A DNA stretch of 64,000 nt from Luxibacter massiliensis (lineage in GTDB: Bacteria > Bacillota > Clostridia > Lachnospirales > Lachnospiraceae), in the NCBI RefSeq assembly GCF_900604355.1, contig NZ_UWOE01000001.1:496001-560000 (forward strand). The letters are read 5' to 3'. This document shows, in pieces, positions 31,780 through 40,987 of this stretch (position 1 is its first letter; every line of letters starts with the position of its first letter). A model generated the notes under the pieces. The model ran no database searches and was not told where the DNA came from. It worked only from the letters and a program-made list of their open reading frames with translations. The translations under genes and the position numbers were made by a program.

Positions 31780-32131
31780 GGAGAAGCAGCGTGAAAAAGA
31801 ACACGGCCGTAAAAAAAGAGGTTCCAGAAAATACGGACAGGCAAAGCAGAAGCATTCCCGTATGGGAGTACATTCTCTTATATATGCAGGCCTGTCCCTT
31901 TCTCTTCTTCTTATATGTATTTTAATTGCATTTGTCATGAAGGGGAATACATTTAGTTTTATAGGAGGACTGGGAATCGTATCCATGGTTCTGGCGATCT
32001 TTGGGATACGGGCCTCTGTTAAAGGGATGCGGGAGAGAGAAAAGCGGTATATAACTTGTAAATTGGGGATAGCGGGAAATATTCTTATCCTGCTTGGGCT
32101 CATATCGATTTTTGTGGGAGGTCTGATGTAA
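31757..32131 (+). CDS. DUF6142-type membrane protein
   Basis: A 124-residue protein with a very basic N-terminus of about 35 residues (KDAKEKQREKEHGRKKRGSR), then three hydrophobic helices. It resembles the DUF6142 family seen in Lachnospiraceae; the function is unknown. AGGAG precedes the ATG, and its stop is immediately adjacent to the aminopeptidase start, indicating one operon. Confidence 0.75.
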   Translation: MAGRKDAKEKQREKEHGRKKRGSRKYGQAKQKHSRMGVHSLIYAGLSLSLLLICILIAFVMKGNTFSFIGGLGIVSMVLAIFGIRASVKGMREREKRYITCKLGIAGNILILLGLISIFVGGLM

Positions 32132-34207
32132 ATGACAGAGAATGATTGGCAGACAGAGAAAAACAGGCAGTATGCTGAGAGGTATAATCTTTCCATAGAT
32201 AGGATTAGGCAGGTATTAAAGGAGGAGACGGCTGGGGAAAAGTACCGGCCTTTTTTCCGGGAGACAGCGTCTTTTCTTCTGGAGCTTTCAGCAGTCAGGG
32301 ACAAGCTAGTTAGCGGGCAGTGGGATGAGATGGGCATTGGGGAAATGCAAAATATCAACAGGGGGTTATATAGAGATATTCTGGGGCCGCAGTATAGGGA
32401 CAGCTTTGCCAATCCAGCCAGGGCCGTGGAGGCTTTCGGGAGAAAGCCAGGGCAGCTATTGAGCTTTTTGTATACAGAAATAAGAGGCGGCATTGCTTAT
32501 ACCTTTGAGGACCGGCTGGACTATATAACGATCCTTCAGGAGCTGTTTATTGAAATTTACAATTGCTTTGAGGCTGAATCAGAGCCAGAGTATAAGGTGT
32601 TGAAGGATATCGTGTACTGGTATGCAAGCGATTACTGTGATGTATTCCTGGCTGACCGGATCGAAGAACAGCTTTACCCTAAATATTCCTTTGCTGCAGA
32701 AATCATACAGGAAATGGATTTAGAGGACGACCGATATCTATACCGGTTTGGAGAGTATATTACAGAGAATGAGCTGGAGACGGCAAGGCACCTGCGGACG
32801 CTTCCCATAGAGACGCTTCAGAAGATGGCCGATGTATATACAGAGGGATACCGGATAGGGTTTATAAATACTGGCAAGGATCTGTCCAAAAAAACAGTGG
32901 TTAATATCCGGTACAGCCTTGGTTTTGAGAAGGTTGTGAGATTGGCGATCCAGAATTTCCGTAAAATGGGACTTTCTCCGGTTATCTACAGGGCCTCTTC
33001 CAGTGTAATCACAAAGAAAGAGCAGTATAAGATAGGTTATTGCGGCGCCATTGCAAATAAGCAGTATGAATATGATCACAGGTTGGATCAGGCTTTGTTT
33101 ATGGACAAGGGGTATATTGAGCGCAAATTGGATGTCCTGAAAAATGTATATGAAAAGCATAAAGACCAGGCCGCCATGTTTGCAGGGCCCGCTGTGATGG
33201 AGATCTTCGGCGAGACTCCTTTTTCTCCTGAGGCAAAGCCGGAAGCCGTTACCTATACGGAGGAGCAGCGTGGTTTGTCACTTCTATATGACAGCAAATC
33301 CGGACAGATTACGAACCAGTATATCAAAGGGGAGGAGCGCAGCTTTACCATAGTAGCATACCCAATACCGGAAATAGGGGAGGACTATCCGGCCATATTT
33401 GATGAAGTGATCCGTATCAATACATTGGACGCGGCTCTCTATGAAAGGGTGCAGCAGATGATGATCGACGCCCTTGACCAGGGAGAGTATGTGCATATTT
33501 TGGGGAGGAATGGAAATGAAACAGATCTTAGGGTACAGCTGCATACACTTCAGGATCCAGAAAAGGAAACTATCTTTGAAAACTGTGTGGCAGATGTAAA
33601 TATCCCTGTGGGGGAAGTGTTTACCTCGCCGGTGCTGGAAGGGACAAACGGCATACTCCATGTCAGCAAAGTATATCTGAATGAGCTTTTATATAAAAAT
33701 CTTAAAATTACTTTCAAGGACGGGATGATTGAAGAGTATATGTGTTCTAATTTTGAGGAGGAAGAGGAGAACAAAAAATATATTTATGAGAATATATTGC
33801 ACAGCCATAAGTCCCTTCCCCTTGGAGAATTTGCTGTGGGGACGAACACGACAGCATACGTGGCGGCAAAGAAGTATGGCATTGAGGATAAAATGCCTAT
33901 ATTGATTGCAGAAAAAATGGGCCCTCATTTTGCAGTAGGGGATACTTGCTACAGCTGGAGTGAGGATATCCGTGTCTACAACCCCAATGGGAAAGAAATT
34001 ATAGCCAAAGATAATTCCATATCACTGCTTCGCAGGGAGGATGTCTCAAAGGCGTACTTCCAATGCCATACAGATATTACCATACCTTATGAAGAGTTAG
34101 AAGAAATAAGTGTAGTGACAAAAGAAGGAAAAAATATTATACTATTGAAAGATGGAAGGTTTGTCCTGAAGGGAACAGAAGCATTAAACGCCCCCTTTCT
34201 GGACTAG
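32132..34207 (+). CDS. M29-family aminopeptidase with large N-terminal region
   Basis: The C-terminal third of this 691-residue protein matches thermophilic M29 metallo-aminopeptidases: IPVGEVFTSPVLEGTNG with the first ligand Glu (about residue 490), LPLGEFAVGTNT with the second, EKMGPHFAVGDTCYSW with the His, and NPNGKEIIAKDN near the end. The first 300 residues are not recognised, are acidic and helix-rich, and make it much longer than the usual 400-residue enzymes. It probably trims peptides in the cytoplasm. The gene is contiguous with DUF6142 and followed by purE. Confidence 0.85.
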   Translation: MTENDWQTEKNRQYAERYNLSIDRIRQVLKEETAGEKYRPFFRETASFLLELSAVRDKLVSGQWDEMGIGEMQNINRGLYRDILGPQYRDSFANPARAVEAFGRKPGQLLSFLYTEIRGGIAYTFEDRLDYITILQELFIEIYNCFEAESEPEYKVLKDIVYWYASDYCDVFLADRIEEQLYPKYSFAAEIIQEMDLEDDRYLYRFGEYITENELETARHLRTLPIETLQKMADVYTEGYRIGFINTGKDLSKKTVVNIRYSLGFEKVVRLAIQNFRKMGLSPVIYRASSSVITKKEQYKIGYCGAIANKQYEYDHRLDQALFMDKGYIERKLDVLKNVYEKHKDQAAMFAGPAVMEIFGETPFSPEAKPEAVTYTEEQRGLSLLYDSKSGQITNQYIKGEERSFTIVAYPIPEIGEDYPAIFDEVIRINTLDAALYERVQQMMIDALDQGEYVHILGRNGNETDLRVQLHTLQDPEKETIFENCVADVNIPVGEVFTSPVLEGTNGILHVSKVYLNELLYKNLKITFKDGMIEEYMCSNFEEEEENKKYIYENILHSHKSLPLGEFAVGTNTTAYVAAKKYGIEDKMPILIAEKMGPHFAVGDTCYSWSEDIRVYNPNGKEIIAKDNSISLLRREDVSKAYFQCHTDITIPYEELEEISVVTKEGKNIILLKDGRFVLKGTEALNAPFLD

Positions 34208-34280
34208 ATACGTATGATAATACTGAATATTGCAGAGGCGTCAGCTGCTGTCTGCAGGAAGAATGGAAGGTGGTACAGAA

Positions 34281-34790
34281 ATGCCAAAAGTAGGAATTGT
34301 AATGGGAAGTGACTCTGACCTGAAGGTCATGAGTAAGGCTGCAGCCATGCTGGAAAAGCTGGACATTGAGTATGAGATGACAATTATCTCCGCCCACCGG
34401 GAGCCGGATGTATTTTTCGATTGGGCAAAGGCGGCAGAGGGAAAGGGGATCAAAGTAATTATTGCAGGCGCAGGCATGGCGGCTCATTTGCCGGGGATGT
34501 GCGCAGCATTATTTCCCATGCCAGTGGTGGGGGTTCCCATGTCGGGAAAGAATCTGGCAGGGGAAGACGCGCTGTATTCTATTGTACAGATGCCCCCGGG
34601 GATTCCGGTTGCCACAGTGGCCATTGACGGCGGCATGAATGCGGCTATTCTTGCAGCTAAAATTCTTGCTGTGTCAGATCCTGGCCTCTTAGAGAAGCTC
34701 AAGGCCTACTCAAAAGAGATGAAGGAGACTGTCCAGGGCAAGGCAGCAAAGCTTAAGGAAATTGGATACGAAGCATATTTAAACGCATAA
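34281..34790 (+). CDS. purE: N5-carboxyaminoimidazole ribonucleotide mutase
   Basis: Class I PurE of 169 residues, moving the carboxyl group of N5-CAIR to give CAIR in purine synthesis. The MGSDSDLKVM substrate loop, SAHREPD and GAGMAAHLPGM motifs are intact. The start at 34281 has GGAAGGTGG before it; an upstream frame extension to 34230 does not look like PurE. It begins the purE-purM-purN-purD operon. Confidence 0.97.
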   Translation: MPKVGIVMGSDSDLKVMSKAAAMLEKLDIEYEMTIISAHREPDVFFDWAKAAEGKGIKVIIAGAGMAAHLPGMCAALFPMPVVGVPMSGKNLAGEDALYSIVQMPPGIPVATVAIDGGMNAAILAAKILAVSDPGLLEKLKAYSKEMKETVQGKAAKLKEIGYEAYLNA

Positions 34791-34811
34791 CAGGCAGATG
34801 GGAGCAGAGGA

Positions 34812-35837
34812 ATGGATTATAAGAATGCAGGTGTTGATATTGAGGCCGGCTACAGGTCGGTGGAGCTTATGAAAAAGCATGTCAGGGAGACTATGCGGCC
34901 GGAGGTGCTGACAAACCTGGGCGGGTTTTCAGGGGCCTTTTCTATAGAGAAATTTAAAAATATGGAAAAGCCTACGCTGGTATCAGGGACGGATGGGGTA
35001 GGCACTAAGCTGAAGCTGGCTTTTATTTTGGACAAGCATGATACCATAGGGATTGACTGTGTTGCAATGTGTGTAAATGATATTGCCTGTGCAGGGGGAG
35101 AACCTCTGTTTTTCCTGGATTATATTGCATGTGGGAAGAATGAGCCAGAGAAGATAGCTACGATTGTAAGCGGCGTGGCCAAAGGGTGTAAGCAGTCTTA
35201 TGCGGCGCTGATAGGCGGAGAGACAGCAGAGATGCCAGGTTTTTATCCAGAGGACGAGTATGACCTGGCAGGTTTTGCTGTGGGAGTGGTGGATGAGAAG
35301 GACTTAATTACAGGTAAGGATTTAAAAGCGGGGGATGTACTGATTGGCATGGCGTCTTCCGGGGTCCACAGCAACGGCTTTTCACTTGTCAGGAAAGTAT
35401 TTAATATGAAGCGTGAGGCGCTGGATACATATTATGACAGCCTGAGATGTACATTGGGAGAGGCGCTTCTGGCCCCCACAAAAATATATGTCAGCGCTCT
35501 TCGCGGCATAAAAGATGCAGGCGTCACAATCAAGGCATGCAGCCATATTACAGGCGGTGGTTTTTATGAGAATGTGCCCCGTATGCTCAGAGATGGCACA
35601 CATGCTGTAATCGAAAAGGACAGCTATCCCATACCTCCTATTTTCAGAATGCTGTCCGTGGACGGGAATATTGAAGAAAAGATGATGTACAATACTTTTA
35701 ATATGGGACTGGGCATGATTCTGGCCGTGGATAAGGCGGATGTGGAGACAACTCTTGAAGCGGTAAAGGCTGCGGGAGAGTCACCTTATATTGTTGGGCG
35801 TATTGAAGACGGAGAAAAAGGAGTTACTCTATGCTAA
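34812..35837 (+). CDS. purM: Phosphoribosylformylglycinamidine cyclo-ligase
   Basis: AIR synthetase of 341 residues. It has the N-terminal DYKNAGVDIEAGYRSVE, the ATP/Mg region SGTDGVGTKLKLAF, the conserved GGETAEMPGFYPEDEYD and HITGGGFYENVPRML. Its 3' end overlaps purN by 7 bp. Confidence 0.98.
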   Translation: MDYKNAGVDIEAGYRSVELMKKHVRETMRPEVLTNLGGFSGAFSIEKFKNMEKPTLVSGTDGVGTKLKLAFILDKHDTIGIDCVAMCVNDIACAGGEPLFFLDYIACGKNEPEKIATIVSGVAKGCKQSYAALIGGETAEMPGFYPEDEYDLAGFAVGVVDEKDLITGKDLKAGDVLIGMASSGVHSNGFSLVRKVFNMKREALDTYYDSLRCTLGEALLAPTKIYVSALRGIKDAGVTIKACSHITGGGFYENVPRMLRDGTHAVIEKDSYPIPPIFRMLSVDGNIEEKMMYNTFNMGLGMILAVDKADVETTLEAVKAAGESPYIVGRIEDGEKGVTLC

Positions 35838-36457
35838 AAATAGTCGTTCTTGTTTCAGGCGGGGGAACGAATCTGCAGGCAGTCATTGACGGTGTAAAGA
35901 ATCGTACGATTACTAATACAGAGATTGCAGGGGTTATCAGCAACAATAAGAATGCCTATGCATTGGAGCGGGCGGCTAAAAACCAGATTCCCTGCTGCTG
36001 TGTCTCGCCCAGGGATTTTAGCTCCAGGGAAGCATTTAATGATAGGCTTCTTAAGGCAGTGGATATGTATACTCCCGATTTGATTGTACTGGCCGGCTTT
36101 TTGGTCGTCATCCCTCCGGTGATGATTGAGAAATATCGAAACCGGATGATCAATATCCACCCTTCCCTGATTCCGTCCTTTTGTGGAAAAGGCTATTATG
36201 GGCTGAAAGTCCATGAAGCGGCGCTGGCGAGAGGCGTGCGCGTGGCGGGGGCCACTGTACATTTTGTAGATGAAGGGACGGATACTGGCCCCATTATCCT
36301 GCAGAAAGCCGTGGACGTGGAGCAGGGGGACACGCCTGAGTGCCTGCAGCGCAGGGTGATGGAACAGGCTGAGTGGAAGATACTTCCCCAGGCTATTGAT
36401 TTGATTGCCAATGGGAAGGTGACAGTGACAGATGGGAAGACAGTGATTGCGAAATAG
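35831..36457 (+). CDS. purN: Phosphoribosylglycinamide formyltransferase
   Basis: GAR transformylase of 208 residues using 10-formyl-THF. The N-terminal VLVSGGGTNLQAVIDG loop, the catalytic Asn/His region MINIHPSLIPSF and the Asp in HFVDEGTDTGPII are intact. It overlaps purM and is 11 bp from purD. Confidence 0.97.
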   Translation: MLKIVVLVSGGGTNLQAVIDGVKNRTITNTEIAGVISNNKNAYALERAAKNQIPCCCVSPRDFSSREAFNDRLLKAVDMYTPDLIVLAGFLVVIPPVMIEKYRNRMINIHPSLIPSFCGKGYYGLKVHEAALARGVRVAGATVHFVDEGTDTGPIILQKAVDVEQGDTPECLQRRVMEQAEWKILPQAIDLIANGKVTVTDGKTVIAK

Positions 36458-36468
36458 AGGAGGCGGCC

Positions 36469-37740
36469 ATGAAAGTATTGATTGTTGGGAGCGGCGGAAG
36501 AGAACATGCCATTGCGGCAAGTGCTGCAAAAAGTGTCAAAGTAGAAAAGATGTACTGTGCGCCGGGAAACGCCGGCATAGCAGCATATGCAGAGTGCGTG
36601 GATATAGGGGCCATGGAATTTGGCCGCCTGGTTGCATTTGCCCGGGAGAAGGAAATTGACCTTGTTATTGTTGGGATGGATGATCCTCTTGTGGGCGGCC
36701 TTGTAGACGAGATGGAGGCGGCTGGAATACGCACATTTGGACCTAGGAAGAATGCCGCTATTTTGGAAGGGTCAAAGGCATTTTCCAAGGATCTGATGAA
36801 AAAATACCATATTCCTACAGCAGCTTATGAAAATTTTACGGATCCGGATGCGGCCCTTGCCTATCTGGAAAATGTTTCGTTTCCTATTGTACTGAAGGCT
36901 GACGGCCTTGCCCTGGGAAAAGGAGTGTTAATCTGTAACACACTGGAAGAAGCCAGGGATGGGGTAAAAACCATTATGTTGGATAAAAAATTCGGCTCTG
37001 CAGGAAATGAGATGGTTATTGAAGAGTTTATGACTGGACGGGAAGTATCTGTGCTTTCATTTGTAGATGGAAAGACCATAAAAACCATGACATCGGCCCA
37101 GGACCATAAGCGCGCCGGGGACGGGGATACAGGACTTAATACAGGCGGGATGGGTACTTTCTCACCCAGTCCGTTTTACACAAAAGAGGTGGAGGAGTTC
37201 TGCAGCAAATATGTTTACCAAGCTACAGTGGATGCCATGGCTGCAGAAGGAAGAGAATTTAAAGGCGTAATATTCTTTGGGCTGATGCTCACCAAAGACG
37301 GGCCAAAGGTGTTGGAATATAATGCGCGGTTTGGGGATCCAGAGGCACAAGTGGTTCTGCCCCGGATGAAGAATGACCTGATTGAAGTAATAGAAGCCTG
37401 TATTGACGGTACCTTAGACGAGATAGACCTGCAGTTCGAGGATAATGCTGCAGTCTGTGTGGTATTGGCCTCGCAGGGATATCCGGTTCAGTATCAGAAA
37501 GGTTTTCCCATATCAGGGCTTGAGGAGTTTGATAAACAGGATGGATACTACTGCTTTCATGCCGGGACAGCATTTAAAGATGGCCAGATTGTGACAAATG
37601 GAGGGCGTGTGCTGGGCGTCACTGCAAAAGGGCAGGATCTGAAAGAGGCCAGGGCAAACGCTTATGCCGCCACAGACTGGGTCAAGTTTGAAAATAAATA
37701 TATGCGCCATGATATCGGCAAGGCCATCGATGAGGCTTAG
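36469..37740 (+). CDS. purD: Phosphoribosylamine-glycine ligase
   Basis: GAR synthetase of 423 residues with an ATP-grasp fold. It starts MKVLIVGSGGREHAIA, has the ATP-binding FPIVLKADGLALGKGV, and the catalytic NTGGMGTFSPSP and EYNARFGDPEAQVVLPR motifs. It ends the pur operon, with a terminator 30 bp after the stop. Confidence 0.98.
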   Translation: MKVLIVGSGGREHAIAASAAKSVKVEKMYCAPGNAGIAAYAECVDIGAMEFGRLVAFAREKEIDLVIVGMDDPLVGGLVDEMEAAGIRTFGPRKNAAILEGSKAFSKDLMKKYHIPTAAYENFTDPDAALAYLENVSFPIVLKADGLALGKGVLICNTLEEARDGVKTIMLDKKFGSAGNEMVIEEFMTGREVSVLSFVDGKTIKTMTSAQDHKRAGDGDTGLNTGGMGTFSPSPFYTKEVEEFCSKYVYQATVDAMAAEGREFKGVIFFGLMLTKDGPKVLEYNARFGDPEAQVVLPRMKNDLIEVIEACIDGTLDEIDLQFEDNAAVCVVLASQGYPVQYQKGFPISGLEEFDKQDGYYCFHAGTAFKDGQIVTNGGRVLGVTAKGQDLKEARANAYAATDWVKFENKYMRHDIGKAIDEA

Positions 37741-37771
37741 GCAGAATCAGGCGGAAGAACGGATGACAGGG

Positions 37772-37806
37772 AACCGGTAGCATTGGATGCAATGTTATCG
37801 GTTTTT
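37772..37806 (+). terminator. Intrinsic terminator after purD
   Basis: AACCGGTAGCATT (37772-37784) / AATGTTATCGGTT (37791-37803), 13 bp with two G-U pairs, followed by a T-run (37802-37806). Confidence 0.8.
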
Positions 37807-37854
37807 CCAATACCCACAGTCAGTCCAATGCAGCTATACAAGATAAATGAGGGA

Positions 37855-37883
37855 TTGACAGATAAAAACTACATATGTAATAT
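37855..37883 (+). promoter_or_regulatory. Sigma-A promoter for the PBP gene
   Basis: TTGACA (37855-37860), 17 bp, TAATAT (37878-37883), leaving a leader of roughly 110 nt before the start at 37998. Confidence 0.75.
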
Positions 37884-37997
37884 TAAAAGCAGCAAGTTGT
37901 ACTTTATCATTTATCTTACCAAGCCTGAGTATGAATGAGAAAGTATAATGCATGTAATCAGCAGTCAGTTTGCATATATAAAGAAGGGGGGATTTTT

Positions 37998-40088
37998 ATG
38001 CCATCCAGAAAAGAATATAAAAAACAAAAAGGCCGTCAGGGCGGCAAAAAGTTTAAATGGGTTTTGCCCGTAGTTCTGGCTGTGCTCATCGTACTTGCAG
38101 CCATAGGGGCATTTTCAGTGCGGACGATACTGAAGATGCGCCCGGCGCCGGAGGACAGCCTTAAGCAGTATTTTTCCCTTTTAGAAAAGGGAGAGTATGA
38201 AGATATGTATAACATGCTGGATGCAGGGACGAAGCAGAGTGTATCCCAGGAGGATTTTATTAACCGAAACCAGAATATTTATGAAGGCATCCGTGCAGCC
38301 AATATAAAAGTCCAGGCAAAAGGGGAGCCGAAATACCAGGACGGCAAAAAGCGCGTATCATTGACTTATACATCAGATATGGATACATTGGCTGGGAAGA
38401 TAACTTTTGACAATAAAATGCAGCTGGTAAAAGAAGATGGGCAGTACTGTATTGTGTGGGATTCCACCTTGATTTTTCCAGCCTTAAAAAATGAATATAA
38501 AATACAGATTAATACGGAATCAGCAGTGCGGGGTTCCATATTGGACAGGAATGGGCAGATGCTGGCCGGGCAGGGGTTAGTCTCAGAGGTAGGGATAGTT
38601 CCGGGGAAGCTGGGGGAGGATGCAGACGGGGCTATTCGAAAAGCAGGAGAGATTCTGGATATGACGGAGGACGAGATACGGCAGAGGCTGGACGCCTCCT
38701 ATGTACAGGAGGATTCCTTTGTCCCACTGAAGGCTGTGGCAAAGAACAGTACAGATGTGGAGGAGGAGCTGCTGAAAATTCCTGGCATCATGATCAATGA
38801 CCAGGAGGAAAGGGTGTATCCCTTTGGGGCGGCGGCCGGACATCTTACAGGCTATGTACAGTCTGTCACAGCGGAGGATTTGGAGGAACTGGAAGGAAAA
38901 GGATACCATGAGAATAGTGTTATAGGTAAATCTGGACTTGAACTGGCATATGAGGAAGAGCTGAGGGCCATTGATGGATATAGCATTAATATTGTGGATG
39001 CGGATGGCGTAAATATAGAAACAGTGGCTCTTTTGCCGGCACAAAACGGAAAGGATATCCAGCTTACGGTGGATGCGGATGTGCAGAACAAGGCTTATGA
39101 ACAGTTCGCATCAGACCCTGGTGTGGCGGCGGCCATGAATCCAAAGACAGGAGAAGTACTTGCCCTGGTGAGCACTCCTGGGTTTGACCCCAATGAGTTT
39201 GTCATGGGAATGTCTGATAAGCGGTGGAATGAACTGAGCAATGATGAAAATAAGCCGCTGATGAACCGTTTTTACAACACATGGGTTCCCGGCTCTACTT
39301 TTAAGGCTGTGACTGCTGCTATAGGACTTGAGAGTGGAAAACTGGATCCGGAAGCTAACATGGGGTATGTGGGACTGAAATGGCAGAAGGATGGAAGCTG
39401 GGGAGATTATTTTGTCACCACGCTGACTGATTATGGGGAGACAGTGAATTTGGAAAATGCCCTTGTCTACTCTGACAATATATATTTTGCAAGGGCAGCT
39501 TTGGATATAGGGCAGGATGATCTGATCCAGAAATTTAAGACTATGGGTTTTGAGGAGGAGATTCCGTTTGAACTGGAGTTGGCAGTCTCTACTTATGATG
39601 ATGATGACAATATAGATTCTGATATCCAGCTGGCAGATACAGGTTATGGCCAGGGCCAGCTTCTTGTGAATCCTGTCCATATGCTCTCTATGTACACCAT
39701 GTTTGTAAATAGTGGGGATATGGTACAGCCTACGCTTATTTACCAAGAGTCACCACAGCCGGTAATGTGGAAAAAGCAGGTTATTTCCCCCCAGACCGCG
39801 GAGACTGTGAAAAATGATCTGATACAGGTCATTGAAAACCCCTCGGGCACGGGGGCAGGCGCCAGGATTGAAGGGATCACCATGTTGGGAAAGACGGGGA
39901 CTGCGGAGATCAAGGAAAGCCAGGATGATACGGCTGGCATAGAGAGAGGCTGGTTTATATGTGAGACAACAGAGGATATAGAGAAGCCAATTGTGGCAGC
40001 AGGCATGGTGGAAGATGTGAAGGAGAAAGGCGGGAGCAATTATGTGACCGATAAGGTGAGAGAAATTGTGGCTGCCTATGAACAGTGA
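37998..40088 (+). CDS. MecA-like class B penicillin-binding protein
   Basis: A 696-residue transpeptidase that cross-links peptidoglycan outside the cell. The order is: short basic N-terminus, TM helix at about 22-45, MecA_N/NTF2-like domain (about 55-165), PBP dimerisation domain (RGSILDRNGQMLAGQ onwards), then transpeptidase with Ser433-x-x-Lys (PGSTFK), Ser492-Asp-Asn (YSDN) and Lys632-Thr-Gly (GKTGTAE). The NTF2-like module is shared with low-affinity PBPs such as MecA and enterococcal Pbp5, so reduced beta-lactam affinity is possible but unproven. The start at 37998 follows AGAAGGGGGG. Confidence 0.92.
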   Translation: MPSRKEYKKQKGRQGGKKFKWVLPVVLAVLIVLAAIGAFSVRTILKMRPAPEDSLKQYFSLLEKGEYEDMYNMLDAGTKQSVSQEDFINRNQNIYEGIRAANIKVQAKGEPKYQDGKKRVSLTYTSDMDTLAGKITFDNKMQLVKEDGQYCIVWDSTLIFPALKNEYKIQINTESAVRGSILDRNGQMLAGQGLVSEVGIVPGKLGEDADGAIRKAGEILDMTEDEIRQRLDASYVQEDSFVPLKAVAKNSTDVEEELLKIPGIMINDQEERVYPFGAAAGHLTGYVQSVTAEDLEELEGKGYHENSVIGKSGLELAYEEELRAIDGYSINIVDADGVNIETVALLPAQNGKDIQLTVDADVQNKAYEQFASDPGVAAAMNPKTGEVLALVSTPGFDPNEFVMGMSDKRWNELSNDENKPLMNRFYNTWVPGSTFKAVTAAIGLESGKLDPEANMGYVGLKWQKDGSWGDYFVTTLTDYGETVNLENALVYSDNIYFARAALDIGQDDLIQKFKTMGFEEEIPFELELAVSTYDDDDNIDSDIQLADTGYGQGQLLVNPVHMLSMYTMFVNSGDMVQPTLIYQESPQPVMWKKQVISPQTAETVKNDLIQVIENPSGTGAGARIEGITMLGKTGTAEIKESQDDTAGIERGWFICETTEDIEKPIVAAGMVEDVKEKGGSNYVTDKVREIVAAYEQ

Positions 40089-40126
40089 TTGCTATTGAAT
40101 GAAAGGAGGTACAGACAGGGCGTAAA

Positions 40127-40783
40127 ATGAAAGAGTTATTGAAAAATACCCTTCCTTTTTGGAATGACCTTACAGAGGAAGAAAAGAACAGGTTAGCATT
40201 ACAGGTGATGGAAAGCTCCTATGAGAAGGGCAGTGTGCTTCATTATGGAGGGCGGGAATGTGCCGGGGTCCAGATTATCAGAAAGGGCCAGGCAAGAGTT
40301 TTTGTGACTTCCCCGGCAGGGGGAGAGATTACTTTGTTCCGCCTGCTGGGCGGCGATGTAAGTATATTAAGCGCAGCATGTATGATGAGAGGTTTGGATA
40401 TAGAGCTGGATATGGAGATAGAAGAGGATTCAGTCATATGTACAATACCTAAAATACTTTATAAAGAGATTAGTGACAAAAATGCAAAGGTAAAAGATTA
40501 TACTCTGGAGATGATATCAGAAAGGTTTTCAGATATTATGTGGCTGTTCAATCAGTATGTATTTTCCAATGTGGCCTCCCGCCTGGCAGATTCGATTTTG
40601 GAGCACAGGGCACTGGGCGGGACAGATAATCTCACTATTACCCATGATGCCCTGGCAAGGGACATTGGGACAGCAAGGGAAGTTGTAACAAGACTTTTAA
40701 AGCAGTTCCAGACTGACGGACTGGTGAGGCTCACCAGAGGCCATGTGGAGGTATTAGATGCTGTGAAGCTGGGTAAAGTATAA
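40127..40783 (+). CDS. Crp/Fnr-family transcriptional regulator
   Basis: A 218-residue protein with an N-terminal cNMP-binding-like beta roll (GSVLHYGG, FRLLGGDVSILSAACMM), a long dimerisation helix and a C-terminal winged HTH (LARDIGTAREVVTRLLKQF). Cysteines in the sensor domain (ECAG, AACMM, VICT) could give redox sensing, but the classic FNR four-cysteine set is not present. A Crp-type palindrome TGTGA-N5-TCACA lies 12 bp after its stop, in the promoter region of trxA, so regulation of thioredoxin is plausible. Confidence 0.9.
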   Translation: MKELLKNTLPFWNDLTEEEKNRLALQVMESSYEKGSVLHYGGRECAGVQIIRKGQARVFVTSPAGGEITLFRLLGGDVSILSAACMMRGLDIELDMEIEEDSVICTIPKILYKEISDKNAKVKDYTLEMISERFSDIMWLFNQYVFSNVASRLADSILEHRALGGTDNLTITHDALARDIGTAREVVTRLLKQFQTDGLVRLTRGHVEVLDAVKLGKV

Positions 40784-40795
40784 TATAGATTGTTT

Positions 40796-40836
40796 TGTGA
40801 TTTTGTCACAGAAAAATACTGGATATGTGGTATACT
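40796..40836 (+). promoter_or_regulatory. trxA promoter with Crp/Fnr-type box
   Basis: The palindrome TGTGA-TTTTG-TCACA (40796-40810) lies 20 bp upstream of an extended -10 element TGGTATACT (TATACT at 40831-40836). There is no good -35 box, which is typical of activator-dependent promoters. Confidence 0.55.
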
Positions 40837-40865
40837 ATAACCAGTGACAGAGAAGTCAAAGACCA

Positions 40866-40955
40866 CGATGCAGGCATCGGGGGATTAGACCCCTGCGGCA
40901 GCCGGCAGATGGATATGTAAACATGTCCGCCGGGTTCGTTGCCCGCGGGAATAAA
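40866..40955 (+). promoter_or_regulatory. 5' leader structured element, copy C (before trxA)
   Basis: Third copy of the element also at 8076 and 14792. On the plus strand: hairpin CGATG-CAGG-CATCG, hairpin GGGG-ATTAGA-CCCC, then GCGGCAGCC, hairpin GGATATGT-AA-ACATGTCC inside a GCCGGC/GCCGGG stem, and the 3' block CCCGCGGGAATAA. It ends 33 nt before the trxA ATG. Confidence 0.85.
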
Positions 40956-40987
40956 CAATATTATATAGAATCAAAGGAGGAAATAAA

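Noticed and set aside
37741..37997. Gene between purD and the PBP
   Set aside because: Only a terminator and a promoter are visible; the upstream in-frame start of the PBP at 37935 has no ribosome site.
40866..40955. Known riboswitch (T-box, SAM, TPP, FMN, glycine, c-di-GMP)
   Set aside because: Characteristic core sequences of these classes are absent, so only an unassigned element is claimed.
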